Source: Auanema rhodensis (taxonomy: Eukaryota; Nematoda; Chromadorea; Rhabditida; Rhabditidae). Taken from it: DNA of 64,000 nucleotides. How positions within the stretch are numbered: the first letter of the stretch is position 1; the number at the start of each line of letters is the position of its first letter. The DNA is taken from NCBI GenBank assembly GCA_964057225.1, contig OZ059895.1:22392688-22456687 (forward strand), in the 5' to 3' direction. Under the pieces are notes generated by a model that was not told where the DNA came from, made no database searches, and saw only the letters and a list, made by a program, of their open reading frames with translations. The translations under genes and the position numbers were made by a program. This document shows, piece by piece, positions 24,930 to 37,249 of the stretch.

Positions 24930-27900
24930 TGCTAATTAAGTGTACACATGATGTGCGCTTGGTATGTAACTCGCTTCACGTGAAAGATAAAGGGATGCGG
25001 TTTTCAAAATTAGATTCCCCATTTCCATATTAGTCTAAAAACAAATTTTTATTAATATTGGTGCATGGTAACCATGACTTTGAAATTTACGTGAACTTTA
25101 ATTTATGCTAATTAAGTGTACACATGATGTGCGCTTGGTATGTAACTCGCTTCACGTGAAAGATAAAGAGATGCGGTTTTCAAAATTAGATTTCGCATGT
25201 CCATATTAGTCTAAAAACAAATTTTTATTGATATTGGTGCATGGTAACCATGACTTTGAAATTTACGTGAACTTTAATTTATGCTAATTAAGTGTACACA
25301 TGATGTGCGCTTGGTATGTAACTCGCTTCACGTGAAAGATAAAGAGATATGGTTTTCAAAATAGATTCCCCATGTCCATATTAGTCTAAAAACGAATTTT
25401 TATTGATATTGATTCATGGTAACCATGACTTTGAAAATTACGTGAACTTTAATTTATGCTTATTAAGTGTACACGTGATGTGCACTTGGTATGTAACTCG
25501 CTTCACGTGAAAGATAAAGGGATGCGGTTTTCAAAATTAGATTCCCCATGTCCATATTAGTCTGAAAACAAATTTTTATTAATATTGGTGCATGGTAACC
25601 ATGACTTTGAAATTTACGTGAACTTTAATTTATGCTAATTAAGTGTACACATGATGTGCGCTTGGTATGTAACTCGCTTCACGTGAAAGATAAAGAGATG
25701 CGGTTTTCAAAATTAGATTTCGCATGTCCATATTAGTCTAAAAACAATTTTTTATTGATATTGGTGCATGGTAACCATGACTTTAAAATTTACGTGAACT
25801 TTAATTTATGCTAATTAAGTGTACACATGATGTGCGCTTGGTATGTAACTCGCTTCACGTGAAAGATAAAGTGATGCGGTTTTCAAAATTAGATTCCTCA
25901 TGTCCATATTAGTCTAAAAACGAATTTTTATTGATATTGATGCATGGTAACCATGACTTTGAAATTTACGTGAACTTTAATTTATGCTTATTAAGTGTAC
26001 ACGTGATGTGCACTTGGTATGTAACTTGCTTCACGTGAAAGATAAAGGGATGCGGTTTTCAAAATTAGATTCCCCATGTCCATATTAGTCTAAAAACGAA
26101 TTTTTATTGATATTGATGCATGGTAACTATGACTTTGAAATTTACGTGAACTTTAATTTATGCTAATTAAGTGTACACATGATGTGCACTTGGTATGTAA
26201 CTCGCTTCACGTCAACGATAAAGAGATGCGGTTTTCAAAATTAGATTCCCCATGTCCATATTAGTCTAAAAACAAATTTTTATTAATATTGGTGCATGGT
26301 AACCATGACTTTGAAATTTACGTGAACTTTAATTTATGCTAATTAAGTGTACACATGATGTGCACTTGGTATGTAAAACGCTTCACGTGAAAGATAAAGG
26401 GATGCGGTTTTCAAAATTAGATTCCCCATGTCCATATTAGTCTAAAAACAAATTTTTATTAATATTGGTGCATGGTAACCATGACTTTGAAATTTACGTG
26501 AACTTTAATTTATGCTAATTAAGTGTACACATGATGTGCGCTTGGTATGTAACTCGCTTCACGTGAAAGATAAAGGGATGCGGTTTTCAAAATTAGATTC
26601 CCCATGTCCATATTAGTCTAAAAACAAATTTTTATTAATATTGGTGCATGGTAACCATGACTTTGAAATTTACGTGAACTTTAATTTATGCTTATTAAGT
26701 GTACACGTGATGTGCACTTGGTATGTAACTTGCTTCACGTGAAAGATAAAGGGATGCGGTTTTCAAAATTAGATTCCCCATGTCCATATTAGTCTAAAAA
26801 CGAATTTTTATTGATATTGATGCATGGTAACTATGACTTTGAAATTTACGTGAACTTTAATTTATGCTAATTAAGTGTACACATGATGTGCACTTGGTAT
26901 GTAACTCGCTTCACGTCAACGATAAAGAGATGCGGTTTTCAAAATTAGATTCCCCATGTCCATATTAGTCTAAAAACAAATTTTTATTAATATTGGTGCA
27001 TGGTAACCATGACTTTGAAATTTACGTGAACTTTAATTTATGCTAATTAAGTGTACACATGATTTGCACTTGGTATGTAAAACGCTTCACGTCAAAGATA
27101 AAGAGATGCGGTTTTCCAAATTAGATTCCCCATGTCCATATCAGTTCAAAAACAAATTTTTGTTGATATTGGTGGATGGTAACCATGACTTTGAAATTTA
27201 CGTGAACTTTAATTTATGCTAATTAAGTGTACACATGATGTGCGCTTGGTATGTAACTCGCTTCACGTGAAAGATAAAGGGATGCGGTTTTCAAAATTAG
27301 ATTCCCCATGTCCATATTAGTCTAAAAACAAATTTTTATTAATATTGGTGCATGGTAACCATGACTTTGAAATTTACGTGAACTTTAATTTATGCTTATT
27401 AAGTGTACACGTGATGTGCACTTGGTATGTAACTCGCTTCACGTGAAAGATAAAGGGATGCGGTTTTCAAAATTAGATTCCCCATGTCCATATTAGTCTA
27501 AAAACAATATTTTATTGATATTGGTGCATGGTAACCATGACTTTGAAATTTACGTGAACTTTAATTTATGCTAATTAAGTGTACACATGATTTGCACTTG
27601 GTATGTAAAACGCTTCACGTCAAAGATAAAGAGATGCGGTTTTCCAAATTAGATTCCCCATGTCCATATCAGTTCAAAAACAAATTTTTGTTGATATTGG
27701 TGGATGGTAACCATGACTTTGAAATTTACGTGAACTTTAATTTATGCTAATTAAGTGTACACATGATGTGCGCTTGGTATGTAACTCGCTTCACGTGAAA
27801 GATAAAGGGATGCGGTTTTCAAAATTAGATTCCCCATGTCCATATTAGTCTAAAAACAAATTTTTATTAATATTGGTGCATGGTAACCATGACTTTGAAA

Positions 27901-29609
27901 TTTACGTGAACTTTAATTTATGCTTATTAAGTGTACACGTGATGTGCACTTGGTATGTAACTTGCTTCACGTGAAAGATAAAGGGATGCGGTTTTCAAAA
28001 TTAGATTCCCCATGTCCATATTAGTCTAAAAACAAATTTTTATTAATATTGGTGCATGGTAACCATGACTTTGAAATTTACGTGAACTTTAATTTATGCT
28101 AATTAAGTGTACACATGATGTGCGCTTGGTATGTAACTCGCTTCACGTGAAAGATAAAGAGATATGGTTTTCAAAATAGATTCCCCATGTCCATATTAGT
28201 CTAAAAACGAATTTTTATTGATATTGATTCATGGTAACCATGACTTTGAAATTTACGTGAACTTTAATTTATGCTAATTAAGTGTACACATGATGTGCGC
28301 TTGGTATGTAACTCGCTTCACGTGAAAGATAAAGAGATGCGGTTTTCAAAATTAGATTTCGCATGTCCATATTAGTCTAAAAACAATTTTTTATTGATAT
28401 TGGTGCATGGTAACCATGACTTTAAAATTTACGTGAACTTTAATTTATGCTAATTAAGTGTACACATGATGTGCGCTTGGTATGTAACTCGCTTCACGTG
28501 AAAGATAAAGTGATGCGGTTTTCAAAATTAGATTCCTCATGTCCATATTAGTCTAAAAACGAATTTTTATTGATATTGATGCATGGTAACCATGACTTTG
28601 AAATTTACGTGAACTTTAATTTATGCTAATTAAGTGTACACATGATGTGCACTTGGTATGTAACTCGCTTCACGTCAACGATAAAGAGATGCGGTTTTCA
28701 AAATTAGATTCCCCATGTCCATACTAGTCTAAAAACGAATTTTTATTGATATTGATGCATGGTAACCATGACTTTGAAATTTACGTGAACTTTAATTTAT
28801 GCTAATTAAGTGTACATATGATGTGCGCTTGGTATGTAACTCGCTTCACGTGAAAGATAAAGGGATGCGGTTTTCAAAATTAGATTCCCCATGTCCATAT
28901 TAGTCTAAAAACAAATTTTTATTAATATTGGTGCATGGTAACCATGACTTTGAAATTTACGTGAACTTTAATTTATGCTTATTAAGTGTACACGTGATGT
29001 GCACTTGGTATGTAACTTGCTTCACGTGAAAGATAAAGGGATGCGGTTTTCAAAATTAGATTCCCCATGTCCATATTAGTCTAAAAACAAATTTTTATTA
29101 ATATTGGTGCATGGTAACCATGACTTTGAAATTTACGTGAACTTTAATTTATGCTAATTAAGTGTACACATGATGTGCGCTTGGTATGTAACTCGCTTCA
29201 CGTGAAAGATAAAGAGATGCGGTTTTCAAAATTAGATTCCCCATTTCCATGTTAATCTAAAAACAAGTTTTTATTAATATTGGTGCATGGTAACCATGAC
29301 TTTGAAATTTACGTGAACTTTAATTTATGCTAATTAAGTGTACACATGATGTGCGCTTGGTATGTAACTCGCTTCACGTGAAAGATAAAGAGATGCGGTT
29401 TTCAAAATTAGATTCCTCATGTCCATACTAGTCTAAAAACGAATTTTTATTGATATTGATGCATGGTAACCATGACTTTGAAATTTACGTGAACTTTAAT
29501 TTATGCTTATTAAGTGTACACGTGATGTGCACTTGGTATGTAACTTGCTTCACGTGAAAGATAAAGGGATGCGGTTTTCAAAATTAGATTCCCCATGTCC
29601 ATACTAGTC
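24930..29609 (+). repeat. Mosaic of monomer subtypes without a steady HOR
   Basis: Local similarities change every few monomers. GATATGG heads occur at about 25343 and 28155 and TTCGCATGTCC at about 25190, 25718 and 28357. Divergent-subtype monomers at 27040 and 27568 lie only 528 bp (3 monomers) apart, and both carry CACATGATTTGC, a change seen nowhere else. GTTAATCTAAAAACAAG at 29251 recurs at 39280, 42271 and 46669. The stretch of about 28.8-29.84 kb realigns with 38.83-39.86 kb at offset 10029. Confidence 0.7.
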
Positions 29610-32600
29610 TAAAAACGAATTTTTATTGATATTGATGCATGGTAACCATGACTTTGAAATTTACGTGAACTTTAATTTATGCTTATTAAGTGTACACGTG
29701 ATGTGCACTTGGTATGTAACTTGCTTCACGTGAAAGATAAAGGGATGCGGTTTTCAAAATTAGATTCCCCATGTCCATATTAGTCTAAAAACAAATTTTT
29801 GTTGATATTGGTGGATGGTAACCATGACTTTGAAATTTAAGTGAACTTTAATTTATGCTAATTAAGTGTACACGTGATGTGCACTCGGTATGTAACTCGC
29901 TTCACGTGAAATATGAAGAGATGCGGTTTTCAAAATTAGATTCCCCATGTCCATATTAGTCTAAAAACAAATTTTTATTAATATTGGTGCTTGGTAACCA
30001 TGACTTTGAAATTTACGTGAACTTTAATTTATGCTAATTAAGTGAACACATGATGTGCACTTGGTATGTAACTCGCTTCACGTGAAAGATAGAGAGATGC
30101 GGTTTTCAAAATAGATTCCCCATGTCCATATTAGTCTAAAAACGAATTTTTATTGATATTGATTCATGGTAACCATGACTTGGAAATTTACGTGAACTTT
30201 AATTTATGCTTATTAAGTGTACACGTGATGTGCACTTGGTATGTAACTCGCTTCACGTGAAAGATAAAGGGATGCGGTTTTCAAAATTAGATTCCCCATG
30301 TCCATATTAGTCTAAAAACAAATTTTTATTAATATTGGTGCATGGTAACCATGACTTTGAAATTTACGTGAACTTTAATTTATGCTAATTAAGTGTACAC
30401 ATGATGTGCGCTTGGTATGTAACTCGCTTCACGTCGAAAGATAAAGAGATGCGGTTTTCAAAATTAGATTCCCCATTTCCATATTAGTCTAAAAACAATA
30501 TTTTATTGATATTGGTGCATGGCAACCATGACTTTAAAATTTACGTGAACTTTAATTTATGCTAATTAAGTGTACACATGATGTGCACTTGGTATGTAAC
30601 TCGCTTCACGTCAAAGATAAAGAGATGCGGTTTTCAAAATTAGATTCCCCATTTCCATATTAGTCTAAAAACAATATTTTATTGATATTGGTGCATGGTA
30701 ACCATGACTTTGAAATTTACGTGAACTTTAATTTATGCTAATTAAGTGTACACATGATGTGCGCTTGGTATGTAACTCGCTTCACGTCGAAAGATAAAGA
30801 GATGCGGTTTTCAAAATTAGATTCCCCATTTCCATATTAGTCTAAAAACAATATTTTATTGATATTGGTGCATGGCAACCATGACTTTGAAATTTACGTG
30901 AACTTTAATTTATGCTAATTAAGTGTACACATGATGTGCGCTTGGTATGTAACTCGCTTCACGTCGAAAGATAAAGAGATGCGGTTTTCAAAATTAGATT
31001 CCCCATTTCCATATTAGTCTAAAAACAATATTTTATTGATATTGGTGCATGGTAACCATGACTTTGAAATTTACGTGAACTTTAATTTATGCTAATTAAG
31101 TGTACACATGATGTGCGCTTGGTATGTAACTCGCTTCACGTCGAAAGATAAAGAGATGCGGTTTTCAAAATTAGATTCCCCATTTCCATATTAGTCTAAA
31201 AACAATATTTTATTGATATTGGTGCATGGCAACCATGACTTTAAAATTTACGTGAACTTTAATTTATGCTAATTAAGTGTACACATGATGTGCGCTTGGT
31301 ATGTAACTCGCTTCACGTGAAAGATAAAGAGATGCGGTTTTCAAAATTAGATTCCTCATGTCCATACTAGTCTAAAAACGAATTTTTATTGATATTGATG
31401 CATGGTAACCATGACTTTGAAATTTACGTGAACTTTAATTTATGCTTATTAAGTGTACACGTGATGTGCACTTGGTATGTAACTCGCTTCACGTGAAAGA
31501 TAAAGGGATGCGGTTTTCAAAATTAGATTCCCCATGTCCATATTAGTCTAAAAACAAATTTTTATTAATATTGGTGCATGGTAACCATGACTTTGAAATT
31601 TACGTGAACTTTAATTTATGCTAATTAAGTGTACACATGATGTGCGCTTGGTATGTAACTCGCTTCACGTGAAAGATAAAGAGATGCGGTTTTCAAAATT
31701 AGATTCCCCATTTCCATATTAGTCTAAAAACAATATTTTATTGATATTGGTGCATGGCAACCATGACTTTAAAATTTACGTGAACTTTAATTTATGCTAA
31801 TTAAGTGTACACATGATGTGCACTTGGTATGTAACTCGCTTCACGTCAAAGATAAAGAGATGCGGTTTTCAAAATTAGATTCCCCATGTCCATATTAGTC
31901 TAAAAACAAATTTTCATTAATATTGGTGCATGGTAACCATGACTTTGAAATTTACGTGAACTTTAATTTATGCTAATTAAGTGTACACATGATGTGCGCT
32001 TGGTATGTAACTCGCTTCACGTGAAAGATAAAGAGATGCGGTTTTCAAAATTAGATTCCTCATGTCCATACTAGTCTAAAAACGAATTTTTATTGATATT
32101 GATGCATGGTAACCATGACTTTGAAATTTACGTGAACTTTAATTTATGCTTATTAAGTGTACACGTGATGTGCACTTGGTATGTAACTTGCTTCACGTGA
32201 AAGATAAAGGGATGCGGTTTTCAAAATTAGATTCCCCATGTCCATATTAGTCTAAAAACAAATTTTTGTTGATATTGGTGGATGGTAACCATGACTTTGT
32301 AATTTACGTGAACTTTAATTTATGCTAATTAAGTGTACACGTGATGTGCACTTGGTATGTAACTCGCTTCACGTGAAAGATAAAGAGATGCGGTTTTCAA
32401 AATTAGATTCCTCATGTCCATATTAGTCTAAAAACAAATTTTCATTGATATTGATGCATGGTAACCATGACTTTGAAATTTACGTGAACTTTAATTTATG
32501 CTTATTAAGTGTACACATGATGTGCGCTTGGTATGTAACTCGCTTCACGTGAAAGATAAAGAGATGCGGTTTTCAAAATTAGATTCCTCATGTCCATATT

Positions 32601-35370
32601 AGTCTAAAAACGAATTTTTATTGATATTGATGCATGGTAACCATGACTTTGAAATTTACGTGAACTTTAATTTATGCTTATTAAGTGTACACGTGATGTG
32701 CACTTGGTATGTAACTTGCTTCACGTGAAAGATAAAGGGATGCGGTTTTCAAAATTAGATTCCCCATGTCCATATTAGTCTAAAAACAAATTTTTGTTGA
32801 TATTGGTGGATGGTAACCATGACTTTGAAATTTACGTGAACTTTAATTTATGCTAATTAAGTGTACACGTGATGTGCACTCGGTATGTAACTCGCTTCAC
32901 GTGAAATATGAAGAGATGCGGTTTTCAAAATTAGATTCCCCATGTCCATATTAGTCTAAAAACAAATTTTTTTTAATATTGGTGCTTGGTAACCATGACT
33001 TTGAAATTTACGTGAACTTTAATTTATGCTAATTAAGTGAACACATGATGTGCACTTGGTATGTAACTCGCTTCACGTGAAAGATAGAGAGATGCGGTTT
33101 TCAAAATAGATTCCCCATGTCCATATTAGTCTAAAAACGAATTTTTATTGATATTGATTCATGGTAACCATGACTTTGAAAATTACGTGAACTTTAATTT
33201 ATGCTAATTAAGTGAACACATGATGTGCACTTGGTATGTAACTCGCTTTACGTGAAAGATAAAGAGATGTGGTTTTCAAAATAGATTCCCCATGTCCATA
33301 TTAGTCTAAAAACGAATTTTTATTGATATTGATTCATGGTAACCATGACTTTGAAAATTACGTGAACTTTAATTTATGCTTATTAAGTGTGCACGTGATG
33401 TGCACTTGGTATGTAACTCGCTTCACGTGAAAGATAAAGGGATGCGGTTTTCAAAATTAGATTCCCCATGTCCATATTAGTCTAAAAACAAATTTTTATT
33501 AATATTGGTGCATGGTAACCATGACTTTGAAATTTACGTGAACTTTAATTTATGCTAATTAAGTGTACACATGATGTGCGCTTGGTATGTAACTCGCTTC
33601 ACGTGAAAGATAAAGAGATGCGGTTTTCAAAATTAGATTTCGCATGTCCATATTAGTCTAAAAACAAATTTTTATTGATATTGGTGCATGGTAACCATGA
33701 CTTTGAAATTTACGTGAACTTTAATTTATGCTAATTAAGTGTACACATGATGTGCGCTTGGTATGTAACTCGCTTCACGTGAAAGATAAAGAGATGTGGT
33801 TTTCAAAATAGATTCTCCATGTCCATATTAGTCTAAAAACGAATTTTTATTGATATTGATTCATGGTAACCATGACTTTGAAAATTACGTGAACTTTAAT
33901 TTATGCTTATTAAGTGTACACGTGATGTGCACTTGGTGTGTAACTCGCTTCACGTGAAAGATAAAGGGATGCGGTTTTCAAAATTAGATTCCCCATGTCC
34001 ATATTAGTCTAAAAACAAATTTTTATTAATATTGGTGCATGGTAACCATGACTTTGAAATTTACGTGAACTTTAATTTATGCTAATTAAGTGTACACATG
34101 ATGTGCGCTTGGTATGTAACTCGCTTCACGTGAAAGATAAAGAGATGCGGTTTTCAAAATTAGATTTCGCATGTCCATATTAGTCTAAAAACAATTTTTT
34201 ATTGATATTGGTGCATGGTAACCATGACTTTAAAATTTACGTGAACTTTAATTTATGCTAATTAAGTGTACACATGATGTGCGCTTGGTGTGTAACTCGC
34301 TTCACGTGAAAGATAAAGAGATGCGGTTTTCAAAATTAGATTCCTCATGTCCATATTAGTCTAAAAACGAATTTTTATTGATATTGATTCATGGTAACTA
34401 TGACTTTGAAATTTACGTGAACTTTAATTTATGCTAATTAAGTGTACACATGATGTGCACTTGGTATGTAACTCGCTTCACGTCAACGATAAAGAGATGC
34501 GGTTTTCAAAATTAGATTCCCCATGTCCATATTAGTCTAAAAACAAATTTTTATTAATATTGGTGCATGGTAACCATGACTTTGAAATTTACGTGAACTT
34601 TAATTTATGCTAATTAAGTGTACACATGATGTGCACTTGGTATGTAAAACGCTTCACGTCAAAGATAAAGAGATGCGGTTTTCCAAATTAGATTCCCCAT
34701 GTCCATATCAGTTCAAAAACAAATTTTTGTTGATATTGGTGGATGGTAACCATGACTTTGAAATTTACGTGAACTTTAATTTATGCTAATTAAGTGTACA
34801 CATGATGTGCGCTTGGTATGTAACTCGCTTCACGTGAAAGATAAAGGGATGCGGTTTTCAAAATTAGATTCCCCATGTCCATATTAGTCTAAAAACAAAT
34901 TTTTATTAATATTGGTGCATGGTAACCATGACTTTGAAATTTACGTGAACTTTAATTTATGCTTATTAAGTGTACACGTGATGTGCACTTGGTATGTAAC
35001 TTGCTTCACGTGAAAGATAAAGGGATGCGGTTTTCAAAATTAGATTCCCCATGTCCATATTAGTCTAAAAACAAATTTTTATTAATATTGGTGCATGGTA
35101 ACCATGACTTTGAAATTTACGTGAACTTTAATTTATGCTAATTAAGTGTACACATGATGTGCGCTTGGTATGTAACTCGCTTCACGTGAAAGATAAAGGG
35201 ATGCGGTTTTCAAAATTAGATTCCCCATGTCCATATTAGTCTAAAAACAAATTTTTATTAATATTGGTGCATGGTAACCATGACTTTGAAATTTACGTGA
35301 ACTTTAATTTATGCTAATTAAGTGTACACATGATGTGCGCTTGGTATGTAACTCGCTTCACGTGAAAGAT
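29610..35370 (+). repeat. 5.7-kb segment, second copy of 17.8-23.2 kb
   Basis: Collinear with 17820-23230 but two monomers longer. It keeps the GGCAACC/CTTTAAAA plus CACGTCAAAG monomer pair at 31.7-31.9 kb, as the 12.2-12.4 kb copy does, where the 20-kb copy has one chimeric monomer. It also has an added TTCGCATGTCC monomer at about 33.6 kb. Private changes include CGCTTTACGTG near 33249, GATTCTCCATG near 33813 and GATTCATGG near 34387. Confidence 0.85.
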
Positions 35371-35429
35371 AAAGAGATGCGGTTTTCAAAATTAGATTTC
35401 GCATGTCCATATTAGTCTAAAAACAAATT

Positions 35430-37249
35430 TTTATTGATATTGGTGCATGGTAACCATGACTTTGAAATTTACGTGAACTTTAATTTATGCTAATTAAGTG
35501 TACACATGATGTGCGCTTGGTATGTAACTCGCTTCACGTGAAAGATAAAGAGATGTGGTTTTCAAAATAGATTCCCCATGTCCATATTAGTCTAAAAACA
35601 ATTTTTTATTGATATTGGTGCATGGTAACCATGACTTTAAAATTTACGTGAACTTTAATTTATGCTAATTAAGTGTACACATGATGTGCGCTTGGTGTGT
35701 AACTCGCTTCACGTGAAAGATAAAGAGATGCGGTTTTCAAAATTAGATTCCTCATGTCCATATTAGTCTAAAAACGAATTTTTATTGATATTGATGCATG
35801 GTAACTATGACTTTGAAATTTACGTGAACTTTAATTTATGCTAATTAAGTGTACACATGATGTGCACTTGGTATGTAACTCGCTTCACGTCAACGATAAA
35901 GAGATGCGGTTTTCAAAATTAGATTCCCCATGTCCATATTAGTCTAAAAACAAATTTTTATTAATATTGGTGCATGGTAACCATGACTTTGAAATTTACG
36001 TGAACTTTAATTTATGCTAATTAAGTGTACACATGATGTGCACTTGGTATGTAAAACGCTTCACGTCAAAGATAAAGAGATGCGGTTTTCCAAATTAGAT
36101 TCCCCATGTCCATATCAGTTCAAAAACAAATTTTTGTTGATATTGGTGGATGGTAACCATGACTTTGAAATTTACGTGAACTTTAATTTATGCTAATTAA
36201 GTGTACACATGATGTGCGCTTGGTATGTAACTCGCTTCACGTGAAAGATAAAGGGATGCGGTTTTCAAAATTAGATTCCCCATGTCCATATTAGTCTAAA
36301 AACAAATTTTTATTAATATTGGTGCATGGTAACCATGACTTTGAAATTTACGTGAACTTTAATTTATGCTAATTAAGTGTACACATGATGTGCGCTTGGT
36401 ATGTAACTCGCTTCACGTGAAAGATAAAGAGATGTGGTTTTCAAAATAGATTCCCCATGTCCATATTAGTCTAAAAACAATTTTTTATTGATATTGGTGC
36501 ATGGTAACCATGACTTTAAAATTTACGTGAACTTTAATTTATGCTAATTAAGTGTACACATGATGTGCGCTTGGTGTGTAACTCGCTTCACGTGAAAGAT
36601 AAAGAGATGCGGTTTTCAAAATTAGATTCCTCATGTCCATATTAGTCTAAAAACGAATTTTTATTGATATTGATGCATGGTAACTATGACTTTGAAATTT
36701 ACGTGAACTTTAATTTATGCTAATTAAGTGTACACATGATGTGCACTTGGTATGTAACTCGCTTCACGTCAACGATAAAGAGATGCGGTTTTCAAAATTA
36801 GATTCCCCATGTCCATATTAGTCTAAAAACAAATTTTTATTAATATTGGTGCATGGTAACCATGACTTTGAAATTTACGTGAACTTTAATTTATGCTAAT
36901 TAAGTGTACACATGATGTGCACTTGGTATGTAAAACGCTTCACGTCAAAGATAAAGAGATGCGGTTTTCCAAATTAGATTCCCCATGTCCATATCAGTTC
37001 AAAAACAAATTTTTGTTGATATTGGTGGATGGTAACCATGACTTTGAAATTTACGTGAACTTTAATTTATGCTAATTAAGTGTACACATGATGTGCGCTT
37101 GGTATGTAACTCGCTTCACGTGAAAGATAAAGGGATGCGGTTTTCAAAATTAGATTCCCCATGTCCATATTAGTCTAAAAACAAATTTTTATTAATATTG
37201 GTGCATGGTAACCATGACTTTGAAATTTACGTGAACTTTAATTTATGCT
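35430..37249 (+). repeat. 5-monomer HOR (879 bp), about two copies
   Basis: The unit is 879 bp, five monomers with one of 175 bp. Divergent-subtype monomers are at 36014 and 36893, and GATGTGG heads followed by CAAAATAGATT lie near 35553 and 36432. The match starts near 35430, where TTGATATTGG and TTAATATTGG differ just upstream. It ends near 37249, where GCTTATTAAG replaces GCTAATTAAG. Confidence 0.8.
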
